NCBI GenBank assembly: GCA_001899585.1
Contig: MKWE01000051.1
Span: forward strand, 202,991-266,990
Length of the DNA: 64,000 nt
Direction: 5' to 3'
DNA from: Rhodospirillales bacterium 70-18
GTDB lineage: Bacteria > Pseudomonadota > Alphaproteobacteria > Acetobacterales > Acetobacteraceae
In this document: one piece after another, positions 40,746-51,203 of the stretch
Layout of the letters: every line of letters begins with the position of its first letter
Position numbering within the stretch: the first letter of the stretch is position 1
Translations under genes and position numbers: made by a program
Notes under the pieces: model-generated
The model's input: only the letters and a program-made list of their open reading frames with translations
What the model was told of the DNA's origin: nothing
The model's database searches: none

Positions 40746-41101
40746 CGCGTCTTTGTCCCTCTCGGTGGCCCGCGCGGCGGAGGTCAGGACGGCGATCCGA
40801 AATTCCGGGTCGGGAGACGGCGTCTCGGGCGGCATGGGGCGGTCTGCATCGCTGCAACCGCGTGGCGGGGCGTTATCCGGCGCCGGTGCCGGTATCGGCT
40901 CGTCCGCGACCATGTGGCCGGAGGCGCCGCCGGTTCGCCCGCAAGCGGGGTGCCGGATCGGCCATCTATCGATCCGCCGCGCGAGGCGGCGTCCGGGGCC
41001 GTTGCCCCGGGGTCGGCTTGGCCCCACGCCACCATGGCGCGGGGATGCGCCGACGCCCTCCCATATGGGGACGGCGCCGGCGGTCGCAAAGCCGGAGCCT
41101 G
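40746..41101 (-). other. rpsO-pnp intercistronic region, no gene
   Basis: A 356-bp gap on the minus strand. The pnp frame is open upstream to 41027, but that stretch looks non-coding. I see several short GC-rich stem-loops: CCGGGGC/GCCCCGG with a 4-nt loop at 40993-41010, and CCCGC/GCGGG at 40938-40949. In E. coli the same region carries the pnp promoter and an RNase III-cleaved hairpin used for autoregulation; a similar role is likely but not shown. Confidence 0.6.
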
Positions 41102-41371
41102 CTAGCGGCGCAGGCCCAGGCGCGCGATCAGAGCCTCGTAACGGCCCTGGTCCTTCTTCTTGACGTAGTCCAGCAGGCGACGGCGGCGGCCGACCAGCAT
41201 CAGCAGGCCGCGGCGGCTGTGGAAGTCCTTCGCGTGCGTCTTGAGGTGCTCGGTCAGGTTGCCGATCCGTTCGGACAGCAGCGCCACCTGAACCTCGGGG
41301 CTGCCGGTGTCGGCCGGCTTGGTGGCATGCTCGGCAATCAGCGCCGTACGGCGCTCGGCGGTAATCGACAT
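41102..41371 (-). CDS. rpsO: 30S ribosomal protein S15
   Basis: An 89-aa S15, starting [19 protein letters not shown], with [20 protein letters not shown] and [19 protein letters not shown], essentially full consensus. It binds 16S rRNA in the central domain. AGGAG precedes ATG 41371 by 9 nt. It lies 49 bp downstream of truB and upstream of pnp, the standard order. Confidence 0.98.
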   Translation of the reverse strand: MSITAERRTALIAEHATKPADTGSPEVQVALLSERIGNLTEHLKTHAKDFHSRRGLLMLVGRRRRLLDYVKKKDQGRYEALIARLGLRR

Positions 41372-41420
41372 CGGGGATACTCCTGAAAAAAGGTTGAAAG
41401 GACCGCGTGGGTCCGGCTGG

Positions 41421-42347
41421 CTACAGGAGCCGTTCGGGTTTCAGCCAGCCATCTTCCAGCCGGCACAGCCCGAGCACGCGGGCCCCCGCCATGGCGCGGG
41501 CCAATCCGCCGTCGGGATTGGCCGCCCGTGGAATGCGCCCCATCAGATCGACCAGACTTATTGCCTGTCCGTTCTTGAGGGCGAAGGCTTCCGCCTCGGT
41601 CAGGGCCAGCGCCGGGATGTCGGCCAGCGCGGTCGCGACCGGAAGCAGGAAGTCCGGGGAAGTCGGCGGGGTATCCTCCGCCCGCTGTAATTTGTCCAGA
41701 GGAATCGCCTGCGCCTCGGTGAACGGGCCGACGCGCAGCCGGCGCAGGGCGGCGACATGGCCGACCGTGCCGCAGGCCAGCGCCAGGTCGCGCGCCAGGC
41801 TGCGCATGTAGACGCCCTTGCCGGACTGCACTTCAAAGATGGCCGTATCGGCGTCCGGGCGCTCGACAAGTTCGAAACGATCGACCCGAGCGGGTCGGGC
41901 CTCCAGCACCGGGGCGCGGCCCTCGCGCGCCATGTCGTAGGCGCGCTCGCCGGCCACCTTGATGGCCGAGAACACCGGCGGCACCTGCATGATGTCGCCG
42001 GTGAAGGCGGGCAGGGCGGCGCGAAGCTGCTCGTCGGTGGGGCGCACGTCGCTGGTGGCGGTCACCTGGCCGTCAGCGTCGTCGGTGTCGCGCGCCTCGC
42101 CGATGCGCAGGGTGAAGCGGTACAGCTTGGTGCCGTCCATGATGTAGGGCACGGTCTTGGTGGCCGCCCCGAAGGCGACCGGCAGCAGGCCGGTGGCCAG
42201 CGGATCGAGCGTGCCGCCGTGGCCGGCCTTTTGCGCGTCGAACCAGCGACGGACGCGGTTGACGACATCGGTGCTGGTCAGGCCCTGCGGCTTGTCCACG
42301 ATCAACCAGCCGTCCAGGGGACGGCCGCGAGGCTTGCGGTGGCGCAT
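41421..42347 (-). CDS. truB: tRNA pseudouridine(55) synthase
   Basis: A 308-aa pseudouridine synthase that modifies U55 of the tRNA T-loop. The catalytic aspartate is D48 in [13 protein letters not shown]. Other TruB motifs are [31 protein letters not shown] and [18 protein letters not shown], with a C-terminal PUA-like part. ATG 42347 starts [14 protein letters not shown]; an alternative ATG at 42383 would overlap rbfA by 23 bp. It follows rbfA by 13 bp in the nusA-infB operon. Confidence 0.94.
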   Translation of the reverse strand: MRHRKPRGRPLDGWLIVDKPQGLTSTDVVNRVRRWFDAQKAGHGGTLDPLATGLLPVAFGAATKTVPYIMDGTKLYRFTLRIGEARDTDDADGQVTATSDVRPTDEQLRAALPAFTGDIMQVPPVFSAIKVAGERAYDMAREGRAPVLEARPARVDRFELVERPDADTAIFEVQSGKGVYMRSLARDLALACGTVGHVAALRRLRVGPFTEAQAIPLDKLQRAEDTPPTSPDFLLPVATALADIPALALTEAEAFALKNGQAISLVDLMGRIPRAANPDGGLARAMAGARVLGLCRLEDGWLKPERLL

Positions 42348-42360
42348 CTTCAATCCGGAT

Positions 42361-42849
42361 TCAGGTGTTGGGTTCGTCGTCATCCGGCGCCGGGTGCGGC
42401 GCCAGGTCGCGCGCCACTTCTGGCGCGCGCAACAGCTCGTCCACATGCATCGCGTAGTCGATGCTGGTGTCGGCCTGGAAGGACAGGTCGGGGGCGACGC
42501 GCAGCCGCAATTCCTTGGCCACCTGGGCGCGCAGGAACGGCGCCGCGCGGCGCAGCGCCGGCAGCTTGGCGGCGATGTCAGAGCGGCCGAGGCGCGTCAC
42601 GAAGGCCGTGGCGCGCTTCAGGTCGGGGCCGATGCGCACCTCGGTGACGGTGACGTTCACATCGGATAGGTCGGGGTCGCGAATTTCGCCGCGAAGGAAC
42701 ACGCCGGACAGCACGTGGCGGATTTCCTCCGCCACGCGCAACTGGCGCTGCGAGGGCGGCCGGGCGCCGACATGCGTCTTGCCGCCCGGCTTGCCGCCAC
42801 TCTTGCCCCCGGCCTTGCCGCGCCCCGCGGGTGAAGCGGTCTGCTTCAC
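42361..42849 (-). CDS. rbfA: 30S ribosome-binding factor A
   Basis: A 162-aa RbfA that assists late 30S assembly and 16S 5'-end processing. The KH-type core runs from [16 protein letters not shown] through [19 protein letters not shown] to [14 protein letters not shown]. The N-terminus carries a Gly/Lys tail with GGK repeats ([14 protein letters not shown]), probably RNA-binding. The start is GTG 42849, overlapping the infB stop as GTGA, which is the best evidence for it; an upstream open stretch in the same frame is inside infB. The C-terminus is acidic (PDDDEPNT). Confidence 0.93.
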   Translation of the reverse strand: MKQTASPAGRGKAGGKSGGKPGGKTHVGARPPSQRQLRVAEEIRHVLSGVFLRGEIRDPDLSDVNVTVTEVRIGPDLKRATAFVTRLGRSDIAAKLPALRRAAPFLRAQVAKELRLRVAPDLSFQADTSIDYAMHVDELLRAPEVARDLAPHPAPDDDEPNT

Positions 42850-45491
42850 CCCGGCACCATCTCGACCTCGAAGCACTCCACGACATCGCCTTCGCGCAGG
42901 TCGTTGAAGTTGGCGAAGGACAGGCCGCACTCGTAGCCGCGCGCCACTTCGCGCACATCGTCCTTGAAGCGCTTCAGCTGGGTCAACTCGCCGCTGTGCA
43001 CCACCACGCCGTCGCGCAGCAGGCGCACGCCGGCGCCGCGCTTCACCACGCCCTCGGTGATCATGCAGCCCGCGACCTTGCCGGTCTTGGTGATGTCGAA
43101 CACCTTGCGCACCTCGGCATAGCCCAGGAACTTCTCGCGCGCCTTGGGGGCGACCTTGCCCTTGACCAGCTTTTCGATGTCGTCCGCCACATCGTAGATG
43201 ATGCTGTAGTAGCGGATATCCACGCCCTCGCGCTGGGCCAGCTCACGCGCCTGGCTGGTGGCGCGCACGTTGAAGGCGACGATCACCGCGCCCGACGCCT
43301 TGGCCAGCTGCACGTCGCTCTCGGTGATCTGGCCGACCGCGGCGTTCAGCACGCGCACGCGCACTTCCTCATGCGCGAGCTTCAGCACGGTGGCCTGGAT
43401 GGCCTCGCTGCTGCCCTGCATGTCGGCCTTGATGACGATCGCCACCTCTTTCTGCGCGCCGGCCTGGATGCGGGCCAGCATCTCGTCCAGCGTGCCGCGC
43501 GCCGCGGCGGTGACGCCGGCGGCCTTATCGCGCAGCTTGCGCTGGCGGAACTCGCTGATCTCGCGCGCCCGGCCCTCGTTCTCCACCGCCACGAACGGCT
43601 CGCCCGCGGTCGGCACGCCAGCCAGGCCAAGGATTTCCACCGGCGCGGACGGGCCGGCTTCCTTGATCTGCTGGCCCTTGCCGTCCAGCATGGCGCGCAC
43701 ACGGCCCCATTCGGCGCCGGCCACCACGATGTCGCCCTGCCGCAGCGTGCCCTTCTGCACCAGCACGGTGGCCACCGGCCCACGTCCACGATCCAGCCGG
43801 CTCTCGATCACCGAGCCTTCGGCCGCCCGATCCGGGTTGGCCTTCAGGTCGAGAATCTCGGCCTGCAGCAGGATCGCCTCCTCCAGCTTGTCCAGGCCGG
43901 TCCGCTTGGTGGCGGAAACCTCCACGTCCTGGGTTTCGCCGCCCATCTCCTCCACCACGATCTCGTGGCTGAGCAGCTCCTGGCGCACCCGGTCGGGGTT
44001 GGCGTCGGCCTTGTCCATCTTGTTGATGGCCACGATGATCGGCGCGCCGGCGGCCTTGGCGTGCTTGATCGCCTCGATCGTCTGCGGCATCACGCCGTCA
44101 TCGGCGGCCACCACCAGCACCACGATGTCGGTCACGCTGGCGCCACGCATACGCATGGCGGTGAATGCCTCGTGGCCCGGCGTATCGACGAAGGTGATCG
44201 CCGCCCCGGAGGGCAGCTTCACCTGGTAGGCGCCGATATGCTGGGTGATGCCACCGGCCTCGCCGGCCGCCACGTCGGTCGCCCGCAGCGCGTCCAGCAG
44301 GCTGGTCTTGCCGTGGTCGACATGGCCCATCACGGTGACGACGGGCGGTCGCGGCAGCAGCTCCATATCCTCGTCGACCGCGCCATCCAGCCCGATCTCC
44401 ACGTCATCTTCGGAGACGCGTTTCACCCGGTGCCCGAACTCCTGCACCACCAGCTCGGCGGTGTCGGCGTCCAGGCTCTGGGTGACGGTGGCCATCACGC
44501 CCATCCGCATCAGCGCCTTGATCACGTCCGGGGTTCGGGCGGCCATACGATTGGCCAGTTCTTGGACGGTGATCGCGTCCGGCAGCACAACCTCTCGCAC
44601 GACTTTCACCTGATCGGAGCGCAACCGCTCCAGTTCCGCCTGACGGCGCTCGCGATCGCGCTGGCGACGCACCGAGGCAAGGCTGCGGACACGATCGTCC
44701 TCCCCCTCGATGGCGGCCTGCACGTCGATCCGACCCGCGCGGCGGCGGTCGTCGGGGGCTTTCTTGGGGGCCGAGACCGGGGGCTTGCGCGCCGGCACCG
44801 CGGTTCCGGGGCGGCGGGGGCGGGATTCCTCCTCGTCCTCGCCGGCCCGCGCGGGGCGCAGCCGCAGCGTCTCGGCGGGCACGCTCGGGGCCGCCGCCGG
44901 AGCGGCCGGCGCCGGACGGGCCGGACGACGCGCCTCGTCGGTCTGGCGGGCCACCGGGGTGGCCACGCGCGCGGCGGCCTCGGCGGCCTCGGCGGCCTTG
45001 CGGTCCGCTTCCTCGACGCGGGCACGGGCCTCGCTCTCGATCTTCTGGCGCGCCTCTTCCTCGGCGGCCTTGCGGGCCTCCTCCTCGCGGCGGCGGGCCT
45101 CCTCGGCGGCGGAGAGGATGGAAATCTTCTCCTGCTCGCGGCGCTCGGCCTCGCGGCGCGCGTTCTCACGGCGCTGCTCCTCCAGCACGCGGGCACGCAC
45201 GGCCAATTCGGTCGCGGTCAGCGCGCGGCCGGCACCGGCCGGCGGGCGCGAGGGCGGGGCCGCCGGGCGCGGCACCGCACCGCTGCCCGTGGGCGGCAGC
45301 GGGGGGGCGACGGCCGGGACAGGCGCGCCGGTACGCTTCTTGCGCACCTCGACCTGCACCACCTTCGACCGCCCGTGGCTGAAACTCTGTCGCACGGATC
45401 CGGCATCCACGGTACGGCCGAGTTCCATGCGGCCCGCGGGTCGCAGAGAAAGCCGGCCCTTGCCCGCGTCCTGATCGTTGCCTTCGCTCAT
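42846..45491 (-). CDS. infB: Translation initiation factor IF-2
   Basis: An 881-aa IF-2 GTPase that places fMet-tRNA on the 30S subunit. The N-terminus is long, charged and Ala/Glu/Arg-rich (about 90-260, likely coiled coil). The IF2N-like region follows at about 300-355. The G domain starts at G1 GHVDHGKT (389-396) and has DTPGHEAF and NKMDKADA. Domains II-IV follow with [18 protein letters not shown] 45491 is 15 bp after the RnpM gene stop. The stop overlaps the rbfA GTG start. Confidence 0.97.
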   Translation of the reverse strand: MSEGNDQDAGKGRLSLRPAGRMELGRTVDAGSVRQSFSHGRSKVVQVEVRKKRTGAPVPAVAPPLPPTGSGAVPRPAAPPSRPPAGAGRALTATELAVRARVLEEQRRENARREAERREQEKISILSAAEEARRREEEARKAAEEEARQKIESEARARVEEADRKAAEAAEAAARVATPVARQTDEARRPARPAPAAPAAAPSVPAETLRLRPARAGEDEEESRPRRPGTAVPARKPPVSAPKKAPDDRRRAGRIDVQAAIEGEDDRVRSLASVRRQRDRERRQAELERLRSDQVKVVREVVLPDAITVQELANRMAARTPDVIKALMRMGVMATVTQSLDADTAELVVQEFGHRVKRVSEDDVEIGLDGAVDEDMELLPRPPVVTVMGHVDHGKTSLLDALRATDVAAGEAGGITQHIGAYQVKLPSGAAITFVDTPGHEAFTAMRMRGASVTDIVVLVVAADDGVMPQTIEAIKHAKAAGAPIIVAINKMDKADANPDRVRQELLSHEIVVEEMGGETQDVEVSATKRTGLDKLEEAILLQAEILDLKANPDRAAEGSVIESRLDRGRGPVATVLVQKGTLRQGDIVVAGAEWGRVRAMLDGKGQQIKEAGPSAPVEILGLAGVPTAGEPFVAVENEGRAREISEFRQRKLRDKAAGVTAAARGTLDEMLARIQAGAQKEVAIVIKADMQGSSEAIQATVLKLAHEEVRVRVLNAAVGQITESDVQLAKASGAVIVAFNVRATSQARELAQREGVDIRYYSIIYDVADDIEKLVKGKVAPKAREKFLGYAEVRKVFDITKTGKVAGCMITEGVVKRGAGVRLLRDGVVVHSGELTQLKRFKDDVREVARGYECGLSFANFNDLREGDVVECFEVEMVPG

Positions 45492-45506
45492 CTACCCGCC
45501 TGCACC

Positions 45507-46223
45507 TTACTTCCCGTCCGGCCGAGCCGGAGGTCCAACCCTGCCGGCGGCGCCGGCGGGGGAATTCCTGTCGCGACGGCCTGCACCGGGGATGCCGGGG
45601 CCTGCCGCCGTCGTCTTCGTCACCTCATCCGCGGGCATGCGCAAGCCCGCCAGCCGTGTCGCCTCGCTGGCCAGCCGTTCGGCCAGCCGCCCCGGCGCCA
45701 CCGCCACATGCACCACGTGGTCGCGCCCGAAGATCGCCCCCAGGGCGGCGCCATCCAACGGCGCCACCACCGGTATCCGCACGCCGCCGACAAACCGCGC
45801 CCGCTCGTCCGGACTGCCGTCGCTGGCCTGCACCACCAGGGCGGCACGGCCGCCCGCCAGCCATTCCCGCGCCTTGGCGAAGCCGCAAACGGCCTGCCCC
45901 GCGCGACGGGCAAGCCCCAAAGTATCGCCGATCCGACGCGCCAGCGCCGCTTGCAGACCGGACGCAAGATCGGGGGGTACCGTCACCGGGCCGCGGGCCG
46001 CTCTGGCGAACGCGCCCCGGATGCGAGCGGTTTCTACCACATCCCCCCGCGCGCTCAACCAGATTCCCCGTCCGGGCAGGTTTGCGGCCAGGTCGGGCAC
46101 GACGATACGATCCGGCGACACCACGAAGCGGATCATCCGCTCCTTGGGCAGCCGCTCGCGGGTGACCACGCAGCGCCGCAACGGGCCGGTTTCCGGCCCA
46201 TCGTCCTCGTCCTCACCGGCCAC
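45507..46223 (-). CDS. RnpM/YlxR domain fused to an L7Ae/YlxQ-like RNA-binding domain
   Basis: A 238-aa protein with an N-terminal DUF448/YlxR domain (about 15-80; RRCVVTRERLPKERMIRFVV and LPGRGIWLS) and a C-terminal L7Ae-like domain (about 90-195; RRAGQAVCGFAKAREWLAGG). In Firmicutes YlxR and YlxQ are separate nusA-infB genes; YlxR has been linked to RNase P modulation. The fused form is usual for alphaproteobacteria. The start is GTG 46223 with a nearby GAGG; the frame stays open up to the nusA stop with no better start. Its place between nusA and infB is standard. Confidence 0.9.
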   Translation of the reverse strand: MAGEDEDDGPETGPLRRCVVTRERLPKERMIRFVVSPDRIVVPDLAANLPGRGIWLSARGDVVETARIRGAFARAARGPVTVPPDLASGLQAALARRIGDTLGLARRAGQAVCGFAKAREWLAGGRAALVVQASDGSPDERARFVGGVRIPVVAPLDGAALGAIFGRDHVVHVAVAPGRLAERLASEATRLAGLRMPADEVTKTTAAGPGIPGAGRRDRNSPAGAAGRVGPPARPDGK

Positions 46224-46323
46224 ATCCTCAAGATGGGTGGCCTCGGGCGGCGTCGCAATGGGCTGCGCCTTGTCGGACGGGCGATCGGCGGGCTGGAGAT
46301 CGGGGGGGCAGGGCGCGGTGGGG

Positions 46324-47913
46324 TCAGTCGTGGCCGGCCTCCTCGGCGTCGCCCGCCGCTTCCTCGCCCGCCACCTCGTCCGTCGTCTCGCCAGCAGCCT
46401 CGTCGCCAGCAGCCTCGTCGTCGAACCAGTGCGCGCGGGCGGCCATGATCACGTCGTTGGCGGTGCCCTCGTCCATCGCCGCCTCGCCGACGATCTCCAC
46501 AAGCTCGTCGCTGGCCAGGTCGGCCAGGTCGTCGAGCGTCTTCACGCCCTTCTCGCCCAGCGCCACCAGCATCGCCGGCGTCAGCGTCTCGATGGCGGCC
46601 ACATCGTCGGTCACGCCCAGCGCCACGCGGCGCTCGCTCAGCTCGTTGTCGCGCTTGGACAGGAACGATTCGGCGCGGCGGATCAGCTCCTCGCCCACCG
46701 TCTCGTCGAAGCCCTCGATGCTGGCGACCTCGTCAAGCGGGGTGTAGGCCAACTCCTCAATGGTGTTGAAGCCTTCCTGCACCAGCAGCCCGGCGATCAC
46801 GTCATCCACGTCCAGCGCTTCCACGAACAGGCCGGTGCGGCGGCGGAATTCCTCCTGCCGGCGCTCGCTCTCCTCGGCTTCGGTGAGGATATCGATGTCC
46901 CAGCGGGTGAGTTGGCTGGCCAGCCGCACATTCTGGCCACGCCGGCCGATCGCCAGCGAAAGCTGATCGTCGGGCACCACCACCTCGCAGCGGCCGGCAT
47001 CCTCGTCCAGCACCACCTTGGTCACCTCGGCCGGGGCCAGGGCGTTCACCACGAAGGTGGCCAGGTTGGGCGACCAGGGGATGATGTCGATCTTCTCGCC
47101 TTGCAACTCCTGCACCACCGCCTGCACGCGCGAGCCGCGCATGCCGACGCAGGCGCCGACCGGGTCGATGGAGGCATCGCGCGAGATCACCGCCATCTTG
47201 GCGCGGCTGCCCGGGTCGCGCGCCACCGCCTTGATCTCGATGATGCCATCATAGATTTCCGGCACTTCCTGCGCGAACAGTTTGGCCAGGAAGCCGGGAT
47301 GGGTGCGGCTGAGGAAAATCTGCGGGCCGCGCGGCTCCTCGCGCACGTCGTAGATGTACGAACGCACGCGGTCGCCGTTGCGGAAGCTTTCGCGCGGAAT
47401 CAGCTCGTCGCGGCGCAGCAGCGCCTCGGCGCGCCCGATCTCGATCATCAGGTTGCCGTATTCGGTGCGCTTGACCACGCCGTTGACGATCTCGCCCACG
47501 CGGTCCTTGAACTCGTCATACTGGCGCTTGCGCTCGTATTCGCGCACCCGCTGCACGATAACCTGCTTGGCGGTCTGGGCGGCGATGCGGCCGAAATCGA
47601 TCGGCGGCAGCGGATCGACCAGATGGTCGCCCACCCCCTTCTCGGGCGCGAACTTGCGCGAGATGGCGACCGGGATCTGCGTCTCCTCGTTCTCCACCGT
47701 CTCGACGATCTCGGTCCAGCGCGACAGGCGCACATCGCCGGTCTTGCGGTCGATGGTGGCGCGGATGTCCTTCTCATGGCCGTACTTGGCGCGGCCGGCC
47801 TTCTGGATGGCCTGCTCCATCGCCTCCAGCACTTCCTCGCGGTCGATGGATTTCTCCCGCGCGACAGCGTCGGCGACCAGCAGCAGTTCGGGGCGGGCGA
47901 TGGCGGTGTCCAT
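46324..47913 (-). CDS. nusA: Transcription termination/antitermination protein NusA
   Basis: A 529-aa NusA. N-terminal polymerase-binding domain (about 1-125), S1 domain (about 135-200), two KH domains (about 205-345; [22 protein letters not shown], in parts, and [16 protein letters not shown]), and two C-terminal helix-hairpin-helix repeats (about 360-500). The tail is acidic and Ala-rich. It binds RNA polymerase to modulate pausing, termination and antitermination. ATG 47913 lies 43 bp after the rimP stop. Confidence 0.97.
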   Translation of the reverse strand: MDTAIARPELLLVADAVAREKSIDREEVLEAMEQAIQKAGRAKYGHEKDIRATIDRKTGDVRLSRWTEIVETVENEETQIPVAISRKFAPEKGVGDHLVDPLPPIDFGRIAAQTAKQVIVQRVREYERKRQYDEFKDRVGEIVNGVVKRTEYGNLMIEIGRAEALLRRDELIPRESFRNGDRVRSYIYDVREEPRGPQIFLSRTHPGFLAKLFAQEVPEIYDGIIEIKAVARDPGSRAKMAVISRDASIDPVGACVGMRGSRVQAVVQELQGEKIDIIPWSPNLATFVVNALAPAEVTKVVLDEDAGRCEVVVPDDQLSLAIGRRGQNVRLASQLTRWDIDILTEAEESERRQEEFRRRTGLFVEALDVDDVIAGLLVQEGFNTIEELAYTPLDEVASIEGFDETVGEELIRRAESFLSKRDNELSERRVALGVTDDVAAIETLTPAMLVALGEKGVKTLDDLADLASDELVEIVGEAAMDEGTANDVIMAARAHWFDDEAAGDEAAGETTDEVAGEEAAGDAEEAGHD

Positions 47914-47956
47914 GGACGAGACCTTTCTCTGGGTCCGGGTCAGGCAAAGAAGGGGG

Positions 47957-48493
47957 TCAGTTGGGCGGCGGCGGCACGGCGGTCGCCGCGATCAGCGCGT
48001 CGGTCAGCACCAGCTTGGCGCGGCGGATATCGGAGAATGGCAAGGCGACTTCCTGGCCGTCGTCCAGGCGCATGCGCACCGTGTCGCCCTCGGCGCCCAG
48101 GGCGATGCCGGAGAAGCGGCGGCGGCCATCGATCGGCAGGTTGGTTTCGGCCCGCGCCAGATGGCCGGCGAAGCGGTTCCAGTCGCGGCGGCGCGTCAGC
48201 GGGCGGTCGATCCCGGCGGAACTGACCTCCAGCGTCCAGGCGCCGGGGATCGGGTCGTTCACATCCAGCACGGCGCCGAGCGCGCGGCTGATCGCCTCGC
48301 AATCCTCCACCGCGATCATCGCGCCGTCGGCACGGTCGGCCATGACCTGCACGGTCGGCCGCTCGCGGCCCAGCACGGCGACGCGCACCAGCTCGTACCC
48401 CATGTCGGCGAGCGTCGGCGCGACCGTGTCGGCGATGCGCGCCTCCAGGCCGGTGTGGATGGGCAGGTCGGTGGTGGACAGATCAGGCCCCAA
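47957..48493 (-). CDS. rimP: Ribosome maturation factor RimP
   Basis: A 178-aa RimP that helps 30S assembly. Conserved strings are [26 protein letters not shown] (seen in parts), [24 protein letters not shown]-like [15 protein letters not shown] and the C-terminal SH3-type domain with [12 protein letters not shown]. The start appears to be TTG 48493; the next in-frame ATG would remove conserved residues. No clear ribosome-binding site precedes it, because a terminator hairpin with six T ends 3 nt upstream. It is the first gene of the nusA-infB operon. Confidence 0.92.
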   Translation of the reverse strand: MGPDLSTTDLPIHTGLEARIADTVAPTLADMGYELVRVAVLGRERPTVQVMADRADGAMIAVEDCEAISRALGAVLDVNDPIPGAWTLEVSSAGIDRPLTRRRDWNRFAGHLARAETNLPIDGRRRFSGIALGAEGDTVRMRLDDGQEVALPFSDIRRAKLVLTDALIAATAVPPPPN

Positions 48494-48496
48494 AGC

Positions 48497-48522
48497 AAAA
48501 AAGGCGGCCGGTTAAGGCCACC
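48497..48522 (-). terminator. Intrinsic terminator directly in front of rimP (candidate attenuator)
   Basis: On the minus strand GGTGGCC (48522-48516), loop TTAACC, then GGCCGCC (48509-48503) pair over 7 bp with one G-U, followed by six T (48502-48497). The upstream gene is divergent, so this terminator can only act on transcripts entering rimP. A second hairpin, GCCCCG/CGGGGC, lies further upstream at 48563-48576. Confidence 0.7.
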
Positions 48523-48650
48523 CCCCGTAACGGATCGGAAGATGTCGAAGGACTGTCATGTAGCCCCGTGCGGGGCCGTTGGCAAGTACAAGCGCGCCGA
48601 GCGACCGGATAGGCTGGGCAGACGCGGCGGAATGCCGCTAGAAAGTCGGA

Positions 48651-49763
48651 ATGAACCAGCTCCCGGCCCTGGCGCACGCCACCGCACCGCAGCTCTGCGT
48701 GGTCATCCCCGTGCTGAACGAGCGCGACAACATCGCCCCGCTGGTGGCCCGGCTCAACGAAGTGCTGGCCGGCATCGCGTGGGAAGCGATCTTCGTCGAC
48801 GACGACTCCACCGACGGCACGCGCGAGGCGGTGCGGGCGGTGGCGCAGGCCGACCCGCGCGTGCGCCTGCTGCACCGGATCGGCCGGCGCGGCCTCTCCT
48901 CGGCCTTCATCGAGGGGGCGCAGGCCAGCCTCGCCCCCTATATCGCCGCCATGGACGGCGACATGCAGCACGACGAGACGCTGCTGCCGCACATGCTGGC
49001 GGCGCTGCGCGACGACGGCTACGAACTCGCCATCGGCAGCCGCTACGTCGCCGGCGGCGGGGTGGGCGACTGGGACGCCACGCGCGCCGGGCTTTCCACC
49101 CTGGCCACCCGCGTCTCGCAGGTCGTCCTGCGCGTTCAGCTGTCGGACCCGATGAGCGGCTTCTTCATGATCCGCCGCGAGACCTTCGACCGCGCCGCGC
49201 GCCGCCTCTCGGCGATGGGCTTCAAGATCCTGCTGGACATCGTCGCCTCGCTGCCCAGCCCGCCGCGCCTGACGGAGCTACCCTACAAGTTCCGCTCGCG
49301 CGTGCATGGCGACAGCAAGATGGATGCCGGCGTGCTGCGCGACTACGCGCTGCTGCTGCTGGACAAGCTGGTCGGCCATATCGTGCCGGTCCGCTTCGTG
49401 CTGTTCGCCGGCGTCGGCCTGCTTGGCATCGCCGCCCACCTGCTGGTGCTGCGCATCGGCCTGCTGGCCGGGCTGGACTTCGCCGAGGCGCAGAGCGTCG
49501 CCACCGGTGTCGCCATCGTCGGCAATTTCGTGCTGAACAATTTGTTTACCTTCCGCGACCGTCGTCTGCGCGGCTGGCGCTTCCTGCGCGGGCTGGTGAC
49601 GTTCGCGCTGATCTGCAGCGTGGGCGCAGTGGGTAACCTCAGCGTATCGATCTTCCTGTTTGGCCCCGGCCATTCGTCCTGGTGGGTGGCGGGGCTGGCG
49701 GGCGCGGCGATGAGTCTGGTGTGGAACTACGCGGCGAGTTCGGTGCTGACCTGGCGGAAATAG
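48651..49763 (+). CDS. GT2 glycosyltransferase fused to a GtrA domain
   Basis: A 370-aa protein with a DPM1-like family 2 glycosyltransferase (about 15-235): CVVIPVLNERDNIAPLV, FVDDDSTDGTRE, AAMDGDMQHDE as the DxD-type region, and GSRYVAGGGVGDWDATR. It is followed by a GtrA domain of four helices (about 245-368) with VGNFVLNNLFTFRDRR. It should transfer a sugar to polyprenyl phosphate and aid its flipping for cell-envelope glycan modification. ATG 48651 is divergent from rimP. It is a single plus-strand gene inserted between trmB/sel1 and rimP, which are neighbours in related genomes as far as I recall. Confidence 0.92.
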   Translation: MNQLPALAHATAPQLCVVIPVLNERDNIAPLVARLNEVLAGIAWEAIFVDDDSTDGTREAVRAVAQADPRVRLLHRIGRRGLSSAFIEGAQASLAPYIAAMDGDMQHDETLLPHMLAALRDDGYELAIGSRYVAGGGVGDWDATRAGLSTLATRVSQVVLRVQLSDPMSGFFMIRRETFDRAARRLSAMGFKILLDIVASLPSPPRLTELPYKFRSRVHGDSKMDAGVLRDYALLLLDKLVGHIVPVRFVLFAGVGLLGIAAHLLVLRIGLLAGLDFAEAQSVATGVAIVGNFVLNNLFTFRDRRLRGWRFLRGLVTFALICSVGAVGNLSVSIFLFGPGHSSWWVAGLAGAAMSLVWNYAASSVLTWRK

Positions 49764-49779
49764 CCAACGCTTCGCGGCA

Positions 49780-50505
49780 TCACGACACAAGCGGCCGGCA
49801 GTAGCGGCTATGGCCGGCCGGCGGTTCATCCGGTTCCAGCGTCATCCGGGTGGCGTCGTCGAATGGGTGCGGCCAGACGCCATGTATGCCCATGCGCGCA
49901 AGCTGGGCCTGCGCGGCCCCGCTGCCCAGTTCCGCCGCGCGGCGCAACCATGCGATCCTCGATTTCTGGCCGTTCTCCAGCAATGACAGACCCAGGTTGA
50001 CCATGCTGTTGCTATGCCCGGCCTCCGCCGCCTGCCGCCATAGCGAATGCGCTTCCGATAGATCCCGCGCCGCACCTTCCCCGGCCGCGAACAGCAGGCC
50101 GAGGTTGTTCATCGCGCGCGGATTTCCCCGTTCTATCGCCCGGCAATACCAATATACCGCGGTCTCGATATCGCGTGGCACCAGGGTGTTGCCATACTCG
50201 TAGTTGTAGCCAATCGCATTCATCGTCTCGCCGTCGCCGCGCTCGGCTGCGGCACGATACAGCCGTAATGCTTCGGCTCGATCTGGCTTGACGCCCTGGC
50301 CACGCACATAAAGATAGCCAAGATTGACTTGCGCCTGCGGGTCGCCCCGTTAGGCCGTCGCACCGAGCAGCGCGAACGCAGCCGCATAATGCCCGGCGTT
50401 GTACGCGTTTATTCCGCTGATCAGGTCCGGGTCCGGCGACGGCCCGGCCGACATCAGCACAACCGCGATCGCCGCGGCGCAAAGCGCCCCTGCGCCGCCG
50501 GTCAT
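49780..50505 (-). pseudogene. Sel1-repeat protein gene broken by an in-frame TAA
   Basis: ATG 50505 overlaps the trmB stop (ATGA) and encodes a signal-peptide-like start ([18 protein letters not shown]), then INAYNAGHYAAAFALLGATA and a TAA (50352-50350). The same frame continues without shift as RGDPQAQVNLGYLYVRGQG and at least three Sel1 repeats (AEALRLYRAAAERGDGETMN, TAVYWYCRAIERGNPRAMNN, HSLWRQAAEAGHSNSMVNLG) to 49780. One substitution (CAA to TAA) explains it. A GTG at 50307 could in theory restart translation. Codons such as TTA, CAA and TAT are commoner here than in the neighbours. A sequencing error is the alternative. Confidence 0.8.
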
Positions 50506-51203
50506 CGGCGGGTCGCCGTCCAGTACAAGGGCCTCCGCCCCGCCGCCAAAGCCTTTGCTTCGTAGCGCGTCGGCGGCCATCCCTCCGGCCGCGTGATCGC
50601 CGGCGGCGGCACATCGAACAGGCTTTGCGCCGCCAGCACATCGGCCACCCAGGCCTGATAGGTCGGGTCGTCGCTGGCGATCCGCCACAGCGCGCCGGGC
50701 TTCAGCACCCGCGCAAGCTCCGGCAGCAGCGCCGGATGCACGAAGCGGCGCTTGGCGTGGCGGGTCTTTGGCCAGGGATCGGGGAACATCAGGAACAGCC
50801 GGTCCAGGCTGCCATCCGGCAGGGCCCGCAGCAGGTCGCGCGCGTCATCGTCCCACAGCAGCAGGTTGCCGGGCAGCGGCGCCGTCGCCTCGCCGCCCTC
50901 GGGCACCAGCCGGCCGAGCAGCGAGCACAGCCCGTTCTCGAACACCTCGCAGGCGATCAGCCCGGCATCCGGGTTGGCTGCGGCCAGTGCCAGCGCGTGC
51001 TCGCCGCCGCCGAACCCCACTTCCAGCCATAGCGCGGCCGGGGGTACGGGGAACGCGGCCAGCGGATCGCCCGCATGTTCGGCCGGAAAGCGCAGCCGGG
51101 GCAGCGTCACGTCCAGCAAAAGCTGCTGGCGCGGGCGCAGCGGATGGCTCCGCTGCCGCCCGTACAGCCGATCCGGCGGCGGCTTGAGCGGCGCGCCGCT
51201 CAG
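50502..51203 (-). CDS. trmB: tRNA (guanine-N7)-methyltransferase
   Basis: SAM-dependent enzyme making m7G46 in tRNA. The SAM motif is [16 protein letters not shown], the tRNA-binding/active-site region [19 protein letters not shown], and the C-terminal [15 protein letters not shown]. The start is uncertain. The nearest normal start is TTG 51119 (205 aa), but the frame continues upstream with [18 protein letters not shown], which resembles the conserved TrmB N-terminus (RLYGRRRGRPLR). The only place to begin there is CTG 51203, which overlaps the metK stop as CTGA. I give the longer form (233 aa). It is followed by the broken Sel1 gene. Confidence 0.9.
   Translation of the reverse strand: MSGAPLKPPPDRLYGRQRSHPLRPRQQLLLDVTLPRLRFPAEHAGDPLAAFPVPPAALWLEVGFGGGEHALALAAANPDAGLIACEVFENGLCSLLGRLVPEGGEATAPLPGNLLLWDDDARDLLRALPDGSLDRLFLMFPDPWPKTRHAKRRFVHPALLPELARVLKPGALWRIASDDPTYQAWVADVLAAQSLFDVPPPAITRPEGWPPTRYEAKALAAGRRPLYWTATRR

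Noticed and set aside
42831-46448. A 1205-codon plus-strand frame opposite infB, and similar long frames opposite pnp, kdpB and kdpD
   Set aside because: They are antisense shadows of strongly conserved genes and have His/Arg/Gln-biased composition and no domains.
49780-50307. Treating the Sel1 region as an intact gene starting at GTG 50307
   Set aside because: The Sel1 repeat and a signal peptide continue upstream in the same frame across a single TAA, so a broken longer gene explains the data better.
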